From an uncultured Chloroflexota bacterium (lineage in GTDB: Bacteria; Chloroflexota; Anaerolineae; Anaerolineales; Villigracilaceae): a stretch of DNA of 64,000 nt. Position 1 is the stretch's first letter; each line of letters opens with the position of its first letter. Under the pieces are notes generated by a model, which worked only from the letters and a program-made list of their open reading frames with translations, was not told the origin of the DNA and did no database searches. Shown here one piece after another: positions 28,890 to 37,899 of the stretch. The position numbers were made by a program, and so were the translations under genes. Location of the stretch: assembly GCA_903914955.1 (NCBI GenBank), contig CAIWRB010000250.1, positions 16,204 through 80,203 of the forward strand. Direction: 5' to 3'.

Positions 28890-29866
28890 AAAAACTTCGT
28901 TGGGGTTTACTGAGCACCGCACGTATTAACAAGGTATTGCTGCCGCCGCTTCGAGCATCAGAGCGAAATGAGTTGACTGCTGTCGCCAGCCGCGATACGG
29001 TACGGGCACAGGCATACGCCAAAGAAAGGAATATTCCACGAGTATTTGGCAGTTATGAAGCCATGCTTGCTGACCCCGATATCGATGTCATTTACAATCC
29101 ACTGCCCAACAGCCTGCATGCGGAGTGGACGATCAAGGCGGCGCAGGCAGGCAAACATATTCTTTGCGAAAAGCCGCTGGCAAATACAGTTGAGGATGTG
29201 GATGCGATGACCGAGGCCGCGAAGAAAGCAGGTGTGGTTCTCATGGAAGCGTTCATGTATCGCCATCATCCGCAAACACTTAAAGTGAAGGAACTGGTTG
29301 ATAGCGGAGCGATTGGAAAACTTCAAGTCATTCACGGGGCGTTCACCTTCAAACTCGGAAATGAAGATGATGTGCGTCTCAATGCATCACTTGGAGGCGG
29401 CGGCATCTGGGATGTGGGATGTTACCCGATCAGCTACGCGCGCTTGATCGTCGGCGCTGAAGCTGTCGAAGTATTTGGCTGGCAGGTTACAGGTCAGGCA
29501 AGCGGTGTAGATGAAATGTTCGCCGGCCAGATGCGATTCCCAAATAACGTCTACGCCCAATTCGACAGCGGCCTTCGCACTCCTCGCCGATCTTACATCG
29601 AGTTGGCGGGTGACGAAGGCACGCTCTCGATCCCGCAACCATTCCAACCTTATCAAAACGAGAAGATCATGCTGACGCGTGGCGACAAAGAAGAAGTCAT
29701 TTCAATCTCCGGGGAAGACCTTTATCGCGGCGAAGTCGAGAATATGGCTGATGCAATTTTGGATGGCAAATCCACACGCATGAGTCTCGCTGACAGCCGA
29801 AATAATGTAGCGACCATCATGGCGTTACTGCGTTCTGCCAGGGAAGGCAAGCCAGTTACCGTGTAA
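28886..29866 (+). CDS. Gfo/Idh/MocA-family oxidoreductase (second copy)
   Basis: 326 aa; KKLRWGLLSTARINKVLLPPLRASER, HILCEKPLANTVEDVDAM, AFMYRHHPQT. Confidence 0.93.
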   Translation: MKKLRWGLLSTARINKVLLPPLRASERNELTAVASRDTVRAQAYAKERNIPRVFGSYEAMLADPDIDVIYNPLPNSLHAEWTIKAAQAGKHILCEKPLANTVEDVDAMTEAAKKAGVVLMEAFMYRHHPQTLKVKELVDSGAIGKLQVIHGAFTFKLGNEDDVRLNASLGGGGIWDVGCYPISYARLIVGAEAVEVFGWQVTGQASGVDEMFAGQMRFPNNVYAQFDSGLRTPRRSYIELAGDEGTLSIPQPFQPYQNEKIMLTRGDKEEVISISGEDLYRGEVENMADAILDGKSTRMSLADSRNNVATIMALLRSAREGKPVTV

Positions 29867-29883
29867 ATTTGTAGGCATATGTT

Positions 29884-31005
29884 TTGGGAAGGGACATCAT
29901 GAACAAACAAATAAAAAAATCGAGTTTATCCCGCCGTGATTTTTTACGCGTTGGCGGAATTGTGGCTGCGAGTCTGCTTACGAGCAGATGTCAATCTCTT
30001 AAGCTTACTCCGACGGAGAGCATGCCGCTTAGCATATCAAAAGCCTCGGTGGCGATCGGTAAAGTGCGGACCTATGACCGTGCCGCCATCGAAAGTCAGA
30101 TACAAACACTGATAGATCAACTAGGCGGATTGGGAGATGTGGTTAAACCTGGGAACAGCGTTGCCATCAAACCCAATCTGACTGGGGGAGTATCTTCAGG
30201 ATTGCTCAACGGCATTCCCGCTGAAGAGAGTTACGTCACTCACCCAGAGGTGGTGCGCGCATTGGTCAAGCAAGTACAAGCGGCAGGCGCGAAAGAAGTA
30301 TTCATCGTTGAGGCGGTCTATGAATGGGAATCCTATTCCATGTGGGGCTATGAGGAGATTGCCAAAGACCTTGGTGTGACATTGATCGACTTGAACGGCA
30401 GCAAGCCTTATTCCGATTTCGCGGAGATATCCGTCGGAGCCAACAGCCACATCTACAAGACTTTTACAGTGAACCAAATTTTGAAAGATGTAGATGTCTT
30501 CATGTCGGTCTCCAAGATGAAGAACCACGATCTTGCGGGCATAACACATACCATGAAAAATCTGTACGGTCTTGTGCCCTACCGCCTCTATCGTTTGAAC
30601 GACCAGGATAAGTACCGCTCCGAATTCCACGGCACTGGAACCGAAACCCGGGCGCGTCTGCCGCGCATCATTGTTGATATCAACCGTGCGCGCCCCATCA
30701 ACTTCAGTTTGATCGATGGGATCAAGACCACGCAAGGCGGCGAGGGTCCGTGGATCAAATCCCTCGCCCCGATCGAACCGGGAATTTTGATCGCTGGAAA
30801 GAATCCAGTCGCAACGGACTCTGTCGCTACTGCTGTCATGGGACATGACCCAACAGGTGATTATCCCAACTCCCCTTTTGTGCGCGCCGACAATCACATC
30901 AAGCTTGCCGCGCAAGCCGGGCTGGGAACCAATCGATTGGAAGAAATTGAAGTGCTTGGATCGCAGATCAGTGAAGTTAAAACCCAATTCGTTCCAGCGC
31001 CCTAA
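29884..31005 (+). CDS. Tat-exported DUF362-family protein
   Basis: 373 aa; N-terminal SLSRRDFLRVGGIVAASLLTSRCQ (twin-arginine plus possible lipobox); SVSKMKNHDLAGITHTMKNLYGLVP. Confidence 0.87.
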   Translation: MGRDIMNKQIKKSSLSRRDFLRVGGIVAASLLTSRCQSLKLTPTESMPLSISKASVAIGKVRTYDRAAIESQIQTLIDQLGGLGDVVKPGNSVAIKPNLTGGVSSGLLNGIPAEESYVTHPEVVRALVKQVQAAGAKEVFIVEAVYEWESYSMWGYEEIAKDLGVTLIDLNGSKPYSDFAEISVGANSHIYKTFTVNQILKDVDVFMSVSKMKNHDLAGITHTMKNLYGLVPYRLYRLNDQDKYRSEFHGTGTETRARLPRIIVDINRARPINFSLIDGIKTTQGGEGPWIKSLAPIEPGILIAGKNPVATDSVATAVMGHDPTGDYPNSPFVRADNHIKLAAQAGLGTNRLEEIEVLGSQISEVKTQFVPAP

Positions 31006-31055
31006 TTTTTGGGGATCAGAGCATATTGGGAATATCCTTTCTTTATGGAGATCCT

Positions 31056-32309
31056 ATGAGCAACCCATTCACTCTTGGCGTTAATTACTGGCCGCGCCGA
31101 AAAGCCATGTATTGGTGGAGCAATTTTGATGCGGGCGAAGTGCGCGAAGAATTCAATATCATTAAAGAGATTGGCTTGAATGTCGTCCGCTTATTTTTAT
31201 TATGGGATGATTTCCAACCCGAGCCTGATTCGGTGAATAAGGACGCGCTTACCAATTTGCTAAAGGTCGCGGACATCGCTGCCGAAAACGGACTCGGTCT
31301 CGACGTCACCTTCTTCACCGGTCACATGAGCGGACCGAATTGGAGTCCGCGCTGGTTGCTGGGCGGGGATTTGCCTCCGCAGGCGCACAGACATTGGCTG
31401 CATGATGTTGTCAGCAATGGAAAAATAACCGACAAAGGTTACCGCAACATGTTCCACGATGAGATAGCGTTAAAGGCAACCCGTTTGCTTTTGAAAACAG
31501 TTATCAGCGCGCTCAAAGATCATCCCTCCATTTGGATGTGGAATCTCGGCAACGAACCCGATCTATTTGCATGGCCCAATACTTCTGAGGATGGCGCTGC
31601 TTGGGTAAAGGAAATGGTCGGGTTGATCAAATACATTGACCCGCATCATCCCGTCACCATAGGCTTGCACGGCGACGGTTTGCATCGCGACAACGGTCTG
31701 CGAATTGACAAAGTGTACGCGCACACAGATGTGGCGGTGATGCATTCCTATCCCATGTACACAACCTGGGCGCGTAAACCGCTTGACCCTGACTTCGTCC
31801 CGTTCACCTGCGCCCTGACATCTGCGCTGTGCGGCAAGCCCGTGCTGATGGAAGAGTTCGGCGGCTGTACCGCGCTTCCGAATGAAGCCACCTACACCAT
31901 GAAATGGATCGAAACGAACGGACGTGAACATGAACAATTCATGGCCAGCGAAGAAGACTTCGCAGAATTCTTGAGCCTGACGATTCCCAAATTACAAGAC
32001 AGCGGCGCGACAGGCGCGATGCTCTGGTGCTTTGCCGATTACGTTCCCGAATTATGGAATTCACCTCCATGCCAGAACGCCCGTCATGAACGCTTCTTTG
32101 GGATGGTGCGGCCAGACGGCTCGCTCAAACCTCATGCAAAAGTAATTCAGGAATTTGCGAAGACAAAACCGCAGGTGAAACCAATCCCTGATTACGCAAA
32201 GATGATCGTCAATCCCGATGAGTTTTATAAAGAACCGCTGAGACATCTGGTGGATTTGTATAAAAACTATCTGACAGGTGTTGAAAAAGAAGAAGCATTT
32301 GCCAAATAA
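31056..32309 (+). CDS. Glycoside hydrolase, clan GH-A (GH5-like)
   Basis: MSNPFTLGVNYWPRRKAMYWWSNFDAGEVREEFNIIKEIGLNVVRLFLLWDDFQ; WMWNLGNEPDLF (acid/base NEP), VLMEEFGG (nucleophile). Confidence 0.85.
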   Translation: MSNPFTLGVNYWPRRKAMYWWSNFDAGEVREEFNIIKEIGLNVVRLFLLWDDFQPEPDSVNKDALTNLLKVADIAAENGLGLDVTFFTGHMSGPNWSPRWLLGGDLPPQAHRHWLHDVVSNGKITDKGYRNMFHDEIALKATRLLLKTVISALKDHPSIWMWNLGNEPDLFAWPNTSEDGAAWVKEMVGLIKYIDPHHPVTIGLHGDGLHRDNGLRIDKVYAHTDVAVMHSYPMYTTWARKPLDPDFVPFTCALTSALCGKPVLMEEFGGCTALPNEATYTMKWIETNGREHEQFMASEEDFAEFLSLTIPKLQDSGATGAMLWCFADYVPELWNSPPCQNARHERFFGMVRPDGSLKPHAKVIQEFAKTKPQVKPIPDYAKMIVNPDEFYKEPLRHLVDLYKNYLTGVEKEEAFAK

Positions 32310-32367
32310 ATCTTGAATTAATAAATTTATACATCATAAACCAATCAACACAAAAGGATAAAAAACA

Positions 32368-33732
32368 ATGCCAAAAAACACCTATAACTTCCCGAAAGAG
32401 TTTGTCTGGGGTGCTGCAACCGCGTCGTATCAGATCGAAGGTGCGTGGAATGAACACGGCAAAGGCGAATCCATTTGGGATCACTTCTCGCACACGCCGG
32501 GTAAAGTCAACAACAATGACAATGGCGATACAGCCAACGATCATTATCACCTGTGGCGTAAAGATATCAAGTTGATGAAACAACTTGGTCTTAAAGCCTA
32601 TCGTTTCTCAATATCCTGGCCGCGCATTCTGCCAAAAGGACGTGGCAAGATAAATCAAAAAGGAATTAACTTCTACAGCAAACTTGTCGATGGTTTGCTG
32701 GCAGCGGGCATTACCCCTTATGCCACCCTTTATCACTGGGATCTCCCGCAAGCCTTACAGGATGAAGGCGGCTGGGAAGTACGCTCAACAGCCGAGGCTT
32801 TTAAGGAATACACCGAAGCCATCACACAGGCGCTCGGTGACCGTGTAAAGAATTGGATCACCATCAACGAACCTGCCTGCGTCGCATGGGTGTCAAACGA
32901 TATGGGTGAACATGCTCCTGGCTATCAAGATATGAAGCGCGCCATCCCCGTTAGTTTCCACGTGATGCTCGCGCACGGTTGGGCTGTACCGATCATCCGC
33001 AAGAACAGTCCAAATTCGGAAGTGGGGATTGTGCTCAATGTAGGATGGAGAATGGCCGCTTCAAACTCGACTTTTGATCTGGATGCCGTCCGAGCAGGAG
33101 ACGGCAAGTGGACGCGCTGGTTTGCCGATCCGCTCTACGGACGCGGCTATCCCGCCGATGTGATCACGGATTTTGAGCAGGCCGGTTTCCTGCCTAACGG
33201 AATGAACTTCGTAAAAGATGGCGATCTCATCGCCATTGCAGCGCCGACTAATTTCCTTGGTATCAATTATTACAACCGCGAAGTCGTCCGTTCAAATGCC
33301 GCGGGTAATGATCCGCAAACCGTTTTTCCCAAACCAAAGTCCCCCGAAAACTGGACCGAAATGAATTGGGAAAATTACCCCGATGGCTTGGCGGGTGTGC
33401 TTGGCATGATGTACTTTAATTATCAGCCGCTCAAAATGTATGTCACCGAGAACGGAGCGAGTTATTCCACCGCCCCCGATGAAAATGGCGAAGTACATGA
33501 TACGCTTCGCTTAGATTATTATAAAACTCACCTCGCTGCGGTTCACCGCATCATGCAGGCGGGAGTGCCCATGGCTGGTTACTTCGCCTGGTCGCTCATG
33601 GATAATTTCGAATGGGCAAAAGGGTACGACCAACGCTTCGGCATCGTGTGGGTGAATTTTGAAACCCAGGAGCGCATCCTGAAAGACAGCGCCAAATGGT
33701 ATAAAACGGCTATCAGAAGAAATGGATTTTAA
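32368..33732 (+). CDS. GH1 beta-glucosidase
   Basis: 454 aa; FVWGAATASYQIEGAWNEHGKGESIWDHF, WITINEPACV, MYVTENGASY, DNFEWAKGYDQRFGIVWVNF. Confidence 0.96.
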   Translation: MPKNTYNFPKEFVWGAATASYQIEGAWNEHGKGESIWDHFSHTPGKVNNNDNGDTANDHYHLWRKDIKLMKQLGLKAYRFSISWPRILPKGRGKINQKGINFYSKLVDGLLAAGITPYATLYHWDLPQALQDEGGWEVRSTAEAFKEYTEAITQALGDRVKNWITINEPACVAWVSNDMGEHAPGYQDMKRAIPVSFHVMLAHGWAVPIIRKNSPNSEVGIVLNVGWRMAASNSTFDLDAVRAGDGKWTRWFADPLYGRGYPADVITDFEQAGFLPNGMNFVKDGDLIAIAAPTNFLGINYYNREVVRSNAAGNDPQTVFPKPKSPENWTEMNWENYPDGLAGVLGMMYFNYQPLKMYVTENGASYSTAPDENGEVHDTLRLDYYKTHLAAVHRIMQAGVPMAGYFAWSLMDNFEWAKGYDQRFGIVWVNFETQERILKDSAKWYKTAIRRNGF

Positions 33733-33768
33733 AATAAATAAGACTTACACAAGACAACATGTACAGCC

Positions 33769-33789
33769 ACGAATTTCCCGAAAATTCGT
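33769..33789 (+). terminator. Inverted repeat downstream of the GH1 gene, weak terminator
   Basis: ACGAATTT-CCCGA-AAATTCGT followed by TTAAC. Confidence 0.4.
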
Positions 33790-33871
33790 TTAACACCACA
33801 CTCCCAAAAACACCACTGTGCAAGTGCGTGCGGATAAAAGATCAACAAGACAAAAAATCGGAAACCTCTCC

Positions 33872-35752
33872 TCACGGCCTCCACGAGGGAGCATACCAAT
33901 CATATTCAGTGGATAAACCTGGCGCTTCCAATATCTTCTTTCGCATTGAGGAAAGATTGATCAAAAACAAATGACCACCGGTTGGAGATGTAGTTTCCTC
34001 CACAAGCAGATACTCTCCATTCGGTGAGAAAATCAGGCGTCCCACGGTTACACCTTTATAGATAAGAGAAATATTTTTCCCATTGCGGCTCACAACAAAT
34101 ACTTCTGCGAGAGGCTCACCATTGGAAAAACTGCTGTAATAATTAAATGCGATAAATTTACTGTCGGGCGACCAGACGAGCGGATATAAACTTCCACCTG
34201 TAAAGGTGGCCAGCGTTACAGCATTCGCACCGTCAGGCTCCATCACCTTCAACAAATGAATTTGACTGGAGTAATCATAGTCATCATACGCGAGCAAACT
34301 CGCATCAGGTGAAGCAACAAATGGGGATTTCGTTAACAACGTTTCGAACATCGGGCGCGCCTGTCCACTGGCGGCGCGTACTAAATAAATGGAACCTTCA
34401 TGGCCAGGCAACGCCGACCTCATGATCACATTTTCCGTATACCAGCCATCCATTATATAAGGACGCCCTTCCAGGGGAATGCTTGCTGATATGCTTTTCA
34501 ACTCCGTACCGTTCGGATGAACCACATACACATCTTCCCCACCCAGCCCATCCTGTGTACGAAACGCGATCCATTGACCATCACGCGACCAAAATGGCGG
34601 GTCAATATAAGGGAACTCCGCGAGTGAAGTCCATGTTTTTGTAGAAGCATCGAACAGCCATAATTTTGTCGGCGTGCCGTTTGACCTATCTGAATAAGCA
34701 AATGCGGCATATTTTCCATCAGGCGACCAGCTCAATGCGCTGATCGTAAAGTTAAAAGCAAACGGAACTTCGATCTTTTCCAAAGGCGGGCATTTCGCGC
34801 CGTCAACCACACACATACCCGACACGCGCACCAATTGAATGGATTGACCCGCTTGCCCTTGCCGCGGCTGTAAAAAGAAATACAACTCCCCCGCTTCCTG
34901 TACGGTCATTGGGCTGGATTCTGTTACAACAGGCACTCCCCCAACTGGAACAGACGTCAACTCCTGCGACAGATCAACCGGTGCAGCAAATAAAGATGGG
35001 GCAAGAGTCTGATCATAGCTGATCTGATTTACCACTCGCTCCCCCTGCAAGGTACCATTTCCATCTTTTCCAAATTCCTGTAATTTCAAGATGACTGCCG
35101 TTCTTGTATCAAGCCACATCCTCCATGAAAGGAAAGAATTCGCGCTGAACATCCACTCAACAACCAGAGTTTCGCGCCCGGCGATAGAAGCCATTTCCAC
35201 AGGTTTGAAAATTCCCTTGTTTTGAGCATAATCAGAAGGGAAGGCAAGCTGGGAAAGTGGCGTGCCGATCTGCGCCCAAATGGGATTTGGATAAGCCTCT
35301 CCTTCAACAACTGGCGGAATATATTGACCAACACGCGCGAAATCAGGATATAAAAAAGTTTCCACCTGCCCCGAATTGTTGTTTGTATAAATATTTATGC
35401 TGTCGCTGATCTTCGATAATTTTTCGGTACTATTGGTCACGCCGGTCAAATCAATTTTAAATCTGCTGTTGAGAGGGTCGAGCAACACCTGTTCCGAATA
35501 TATTTGTATTGTGCCGTCAGATGAATACGAGGTAATATCCCCGTTCATTTGGATGCTCTGCCATCTGGCCGCGCTCTCAAGCATGGCGAGCTGGATCTGC
35601 CCGGAGGTGGAATCAACTGTCAGATTTAATGGAGCAAGACCGGATGCGGTATTGATCGGTGTTATTGAATCAAAATATGAAGCAGGAGTTGGAGCTGCCA
35701 GCGGGGCACAAGCAGTCATAAAAATCAATGTCAGGATCAAAAAATTTTTCAT
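33872..35752 (-). CDS. Lipoprotein with WD40/TolB-like beta-propeller repeats
   Basis: MKNFLILTLIFMTACAPLAAP lipobox; repeated SWSPDGKYAAFAY / WSRDGQWIAFRT / WSPDSKFIAFNY / FSPNGEYLLVEE. Confidence 0.85.
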   Translation of the reverse strand: MKNFLILTLIFMTACAPLAAPTPASYFDSITPINTASGLAPLNLTVDSTSGQIQLAMLESAARWQSIQMNGDITSYSSDGTIQIYSEQVLLDPLNSRFKIDLTGVTNSTEKLSKISDSINIYTNNNSGQVETFLYPDFARVGQYIPPVVEGEAYPNPIWAQIGTPLSQLAFPSDYAQNKGIFKPVEMASIAGRETLVVEWMFSANSFLSWRMWLDTRTAVILKLQEFGKDGNGTLQGERVVNQISYDQTLAPSLFAAPVDLSQELTSVPVGGVPVVTESSPMTVQEAGELYFFLQPRQGQAGQSIQLVRVSGMCVVDGAKCPPLEKIEVPFAFNFTISALSWSPDGKYAAFAYSDRSNGTPTKLWLFDASTKTWTSLAEFPYIDPPFWSRDGQWIAFRTQDGLGGEDVYVVHPNGTELKSISASIPLEGRPYIMDGWYTENVIMRSALPGHEGSIYLVRAASGQARPMFETLLTKSPFVASPDASLLAYDDYDYSSQIHLLKVMEPDGANAVTLATFTGGSLYPLVWSPDSKFIAFNYYSSFSNGEPLAEVFVVSRNGKNISLIYKGVTVGRLIFSPNGEYLLVEETTSPTGGHLFLINLSSMRKKILEAPGLSTEYDWYAPSWRP

Positions 35753-35809
35753 AGAATCTCCTCGCTTGGATAGAATCAGCAAACCGATTTACAGACGATC
35801 GCGTAAATT

Positions 35810-35845
35810 AACAGTTCCTGTTGTCAAAAGACAACAGGAACTGTT
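35810..35845 (-). terminator. Perfect inverted repeat between secreted protein gene and lipoprotein gene
   Basis: AACAGTTCCTGTTGTC-AAAA-GACAACAGGAACTGTT, 16-bp arms. Confidence 0.75.
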
Positions 35846-35959
35846 TTTAATTTTCTAAATTAAAACTGAAGTAATTTGCGCTTTTGTTGCCAGCGTTCAA
35901 ACAGCGCCAATTCAGCAACAACCAACCTGATGTTGGATCGTTGTGCCGAGCGGATGGAA

Positions 35960-37666
35960 TCACTGTTTATTAATCGTGGTGCTCTTTGACGGAGTCGGCC
36001 CTACGCCGCCGCCCGAGGCAGTTGCCAGGTTCGTCACAGAAACAGCAGTCATGTCACCTGCGGTAATAGTGTAAGGAGCAGTACAGGATACCGTAGCACT
36101 TGGAGCCAGAGTGAGGGTCGCAATTCCGCAGTTGATTGGAGTGGCGCCAATAAGTCCATCCGTCACGGTGAACTGAGCCGGGCCCAGAGCTACATTGCCA
36201 GTGTTCGTAATGATATAGGAAAAAGTGATTATATTACCGGCCGCGCTATAGGTGGTTGGAGTGGCCGAGGTTGCCAGTGTCAGTGCTTTTACGGCTTTAT
36301 TGATCGTGAAACTCTTGGCCGCAGAGGATCCCACTCCACCGCCCGAGGCGGTTGCGGTATTCGTTACGGAAGCAGCTGTCAGATTTGCCGCGGTGATCTT
36401 GTAAGGAACGGCATTGCAGGAAACTTCCGCGTTTGGAGCCAGGCTTGTGCCGGCTGCGCCGCAGTTGAATGCCGCACCAAAGAGATTGTCGGTTATGGTG
36501 AACTGAGTCGGTCCCAGAGTTGTCGTGCCAGTGTTTTTAATTACGTATGAATACGTGATCACCTGGTCAACTGTGTCATAGACAACCGGGTTGGCCAGGG
36601 TGGTTACTGTTAGTGGAGTGGGAGTGCCTGAAACATTAATCTTCACCCAGAATGACTTATTGCAACCAAGTGTTTTGTTGCCAAATGGGGCAAGGGCAAA
36701 ATCGACACTCTTATCGTTTTTAAATTTCCAATAGCCGGTGTAGACGCCCGCAGTGCTGGGCGCGGTGAGGTTAACGGCAATATCTACGACTGCGTTTGGG
36801 GCAACAGATAATGGCAAGGCTGCTGTATTTGGTCCACTCATCTGATTACTATCTGATTTCGTCGAGTCAAAAACAAGTTGATAGGCAGTTGTCCATGTAG
36901 TAGTGCCGATATTCCGAAGCTGCCAATGCTTGGTAAAGGTTTCTCCAGGTTTAAAAGTTGCGCCATCCTTAACGAGAAGGTCGCTTTCAAACTTCGCATA
37001 ATCTGTACAGCTCGTAGATGGTGCTGGAGTTGAAGTCACTCCACTACCGGATCTGGTGATGCGTGGACTACCCCATAAAGCGCGGTCACCTGCAGCAGAA
37101 CTATCATATGCAGAAACGTACAGGATAAATTTTACGTTTTTTCCGGCAAGTGAATTAAGACTGATGTTAACAGGGTAAGTATTGCCTTCATATTTTTCAC
37201 GAAAGGGTGGTTCTTTCCATAGGGTTTTTACATCAGTCGAGCCATCAATTTGATATTGAAGGCGATATGCAACATAGCAAGTCGTTGCGCCAGTTTGGCA
37301 TCCAATCCGGGATTGGAAACTGTCTCCAGATTGAACCAGGAACGGAGGGTAAATCGCCTGGATGTAGCCGTTGGCCGCATTGTTCGGTACAAATAATAAA
37401 CCAGCTCCATAATCTTTTCCATCTTCAAATATGGGCTTGTCAAATTTGAGCGCAAAACCGCTGGCATTCCCTTCCGTGCCGGGGAAAGTTATCGCACCTG
37501 CGCCGCTGGACCATATAACACCGCTGACGCCGGTATCTGCGGCATGCGCGACGAAATCATAGCCGATTGTTTCAGCCGCATACCCAATAGTAACTCCTAT
37601 TGGCATAAACGATAGAATTAAAACAAGTAAAAGAATTTTTGAAGCCAATTTCATACGAAGTCGCAT
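35960..37666 (-). CDS. Secreted protein: unknown beta-type module + NBR1-Ig-like domain + two DUF11-like repeats
   Basis: MRLRMKLASKILLLVLILSFMPIGVTIGYA signal peptide; FKPGETFTKHWQLRNIGTTTWTTAYQLVF; two ITNTGNVALGPAQFTVTD-type repeats. Confidence 0.82.
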   Translation of the reverse strand: MRLRMKLASKILLLVLILSFMPIGVTIGYAAETIGYDFVAHAADTGVSGVIWSSGAGAITFPGTEGNASGFALKFDKPIFEDGKDYGAGLLFVPNNAANGYIQAIYPPFLVQSGDSFQSRIGCQTGATTCYVAYRLQYQIDGSTDVKTLWKEPPFREKYEGNTYPVNISLNSLAGKNVKFILYVSAYDSSAAGDRALWGSPRITRSGSGVTSTPAPSTSCTDYAKFESDLLVKDGATFKPGETFTKHWQLRNIGTTTWTTAYQLVFDSTKSDSNQMSGPNTAALPLSVAPNAVVDIAVNLTAPSTAGVYTGYWKFKNDKSVDFALAPFGNKTLGCNKSFWVKINVSGTPTPLTVTTLANPVVYDTVDQVITYSYVIKNTGTTTLGPTQFTITDNLFGAAFNCGAAGTSLAPNAEVSCNAVPYKITAANLTAASVTNTATASGGGVGSSAAKSFTINKAVKALTLATSATPTTYSAAGNIITFSYIITNTGNVALGPAQFTVTDGLIGATPINCGIATLTLAPSATVSCTAPYTITAGDMTAVSVTNLATASGGGVGPTPSKSTTINKQ

Positions 37667-37845
37667 AAGATCCTCCTTAAACAGTAATAAAAAATATGAC
37701 GTCATTGAACTTAAAAAATCCGTCCAATGAGAATTCGATAACGCAAGTATATCCTCATATAAAATAAAAATCCAACCCTTGATGAGAATTACTGGGATAT
37801 CCAGGAAGACGCCGGTATCAAGATTTTTTTCGAGATTCCAGGCAT

Positions 37846-37882
37846 AATAAAAAAATTCCCGTTACCTTTCGGCAGCGGGAAT
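37846..37882 (-). terminator. Rho-independent terminator of the 37900-39969 gene
   Basis: Minus strand ATTCCCGCTGCC-GAAA-GGTAACGGGAAT followed by TTTTTTTATT. Confidence 0.88.
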
Positions 37883-37899
37883 AAATTTCAACTTTTTTA

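Noticed and set aside
30196-30987. 263-aa minus-strand ORF
   Set aside because: Antisense shadow ORF of the DUF362 gene.
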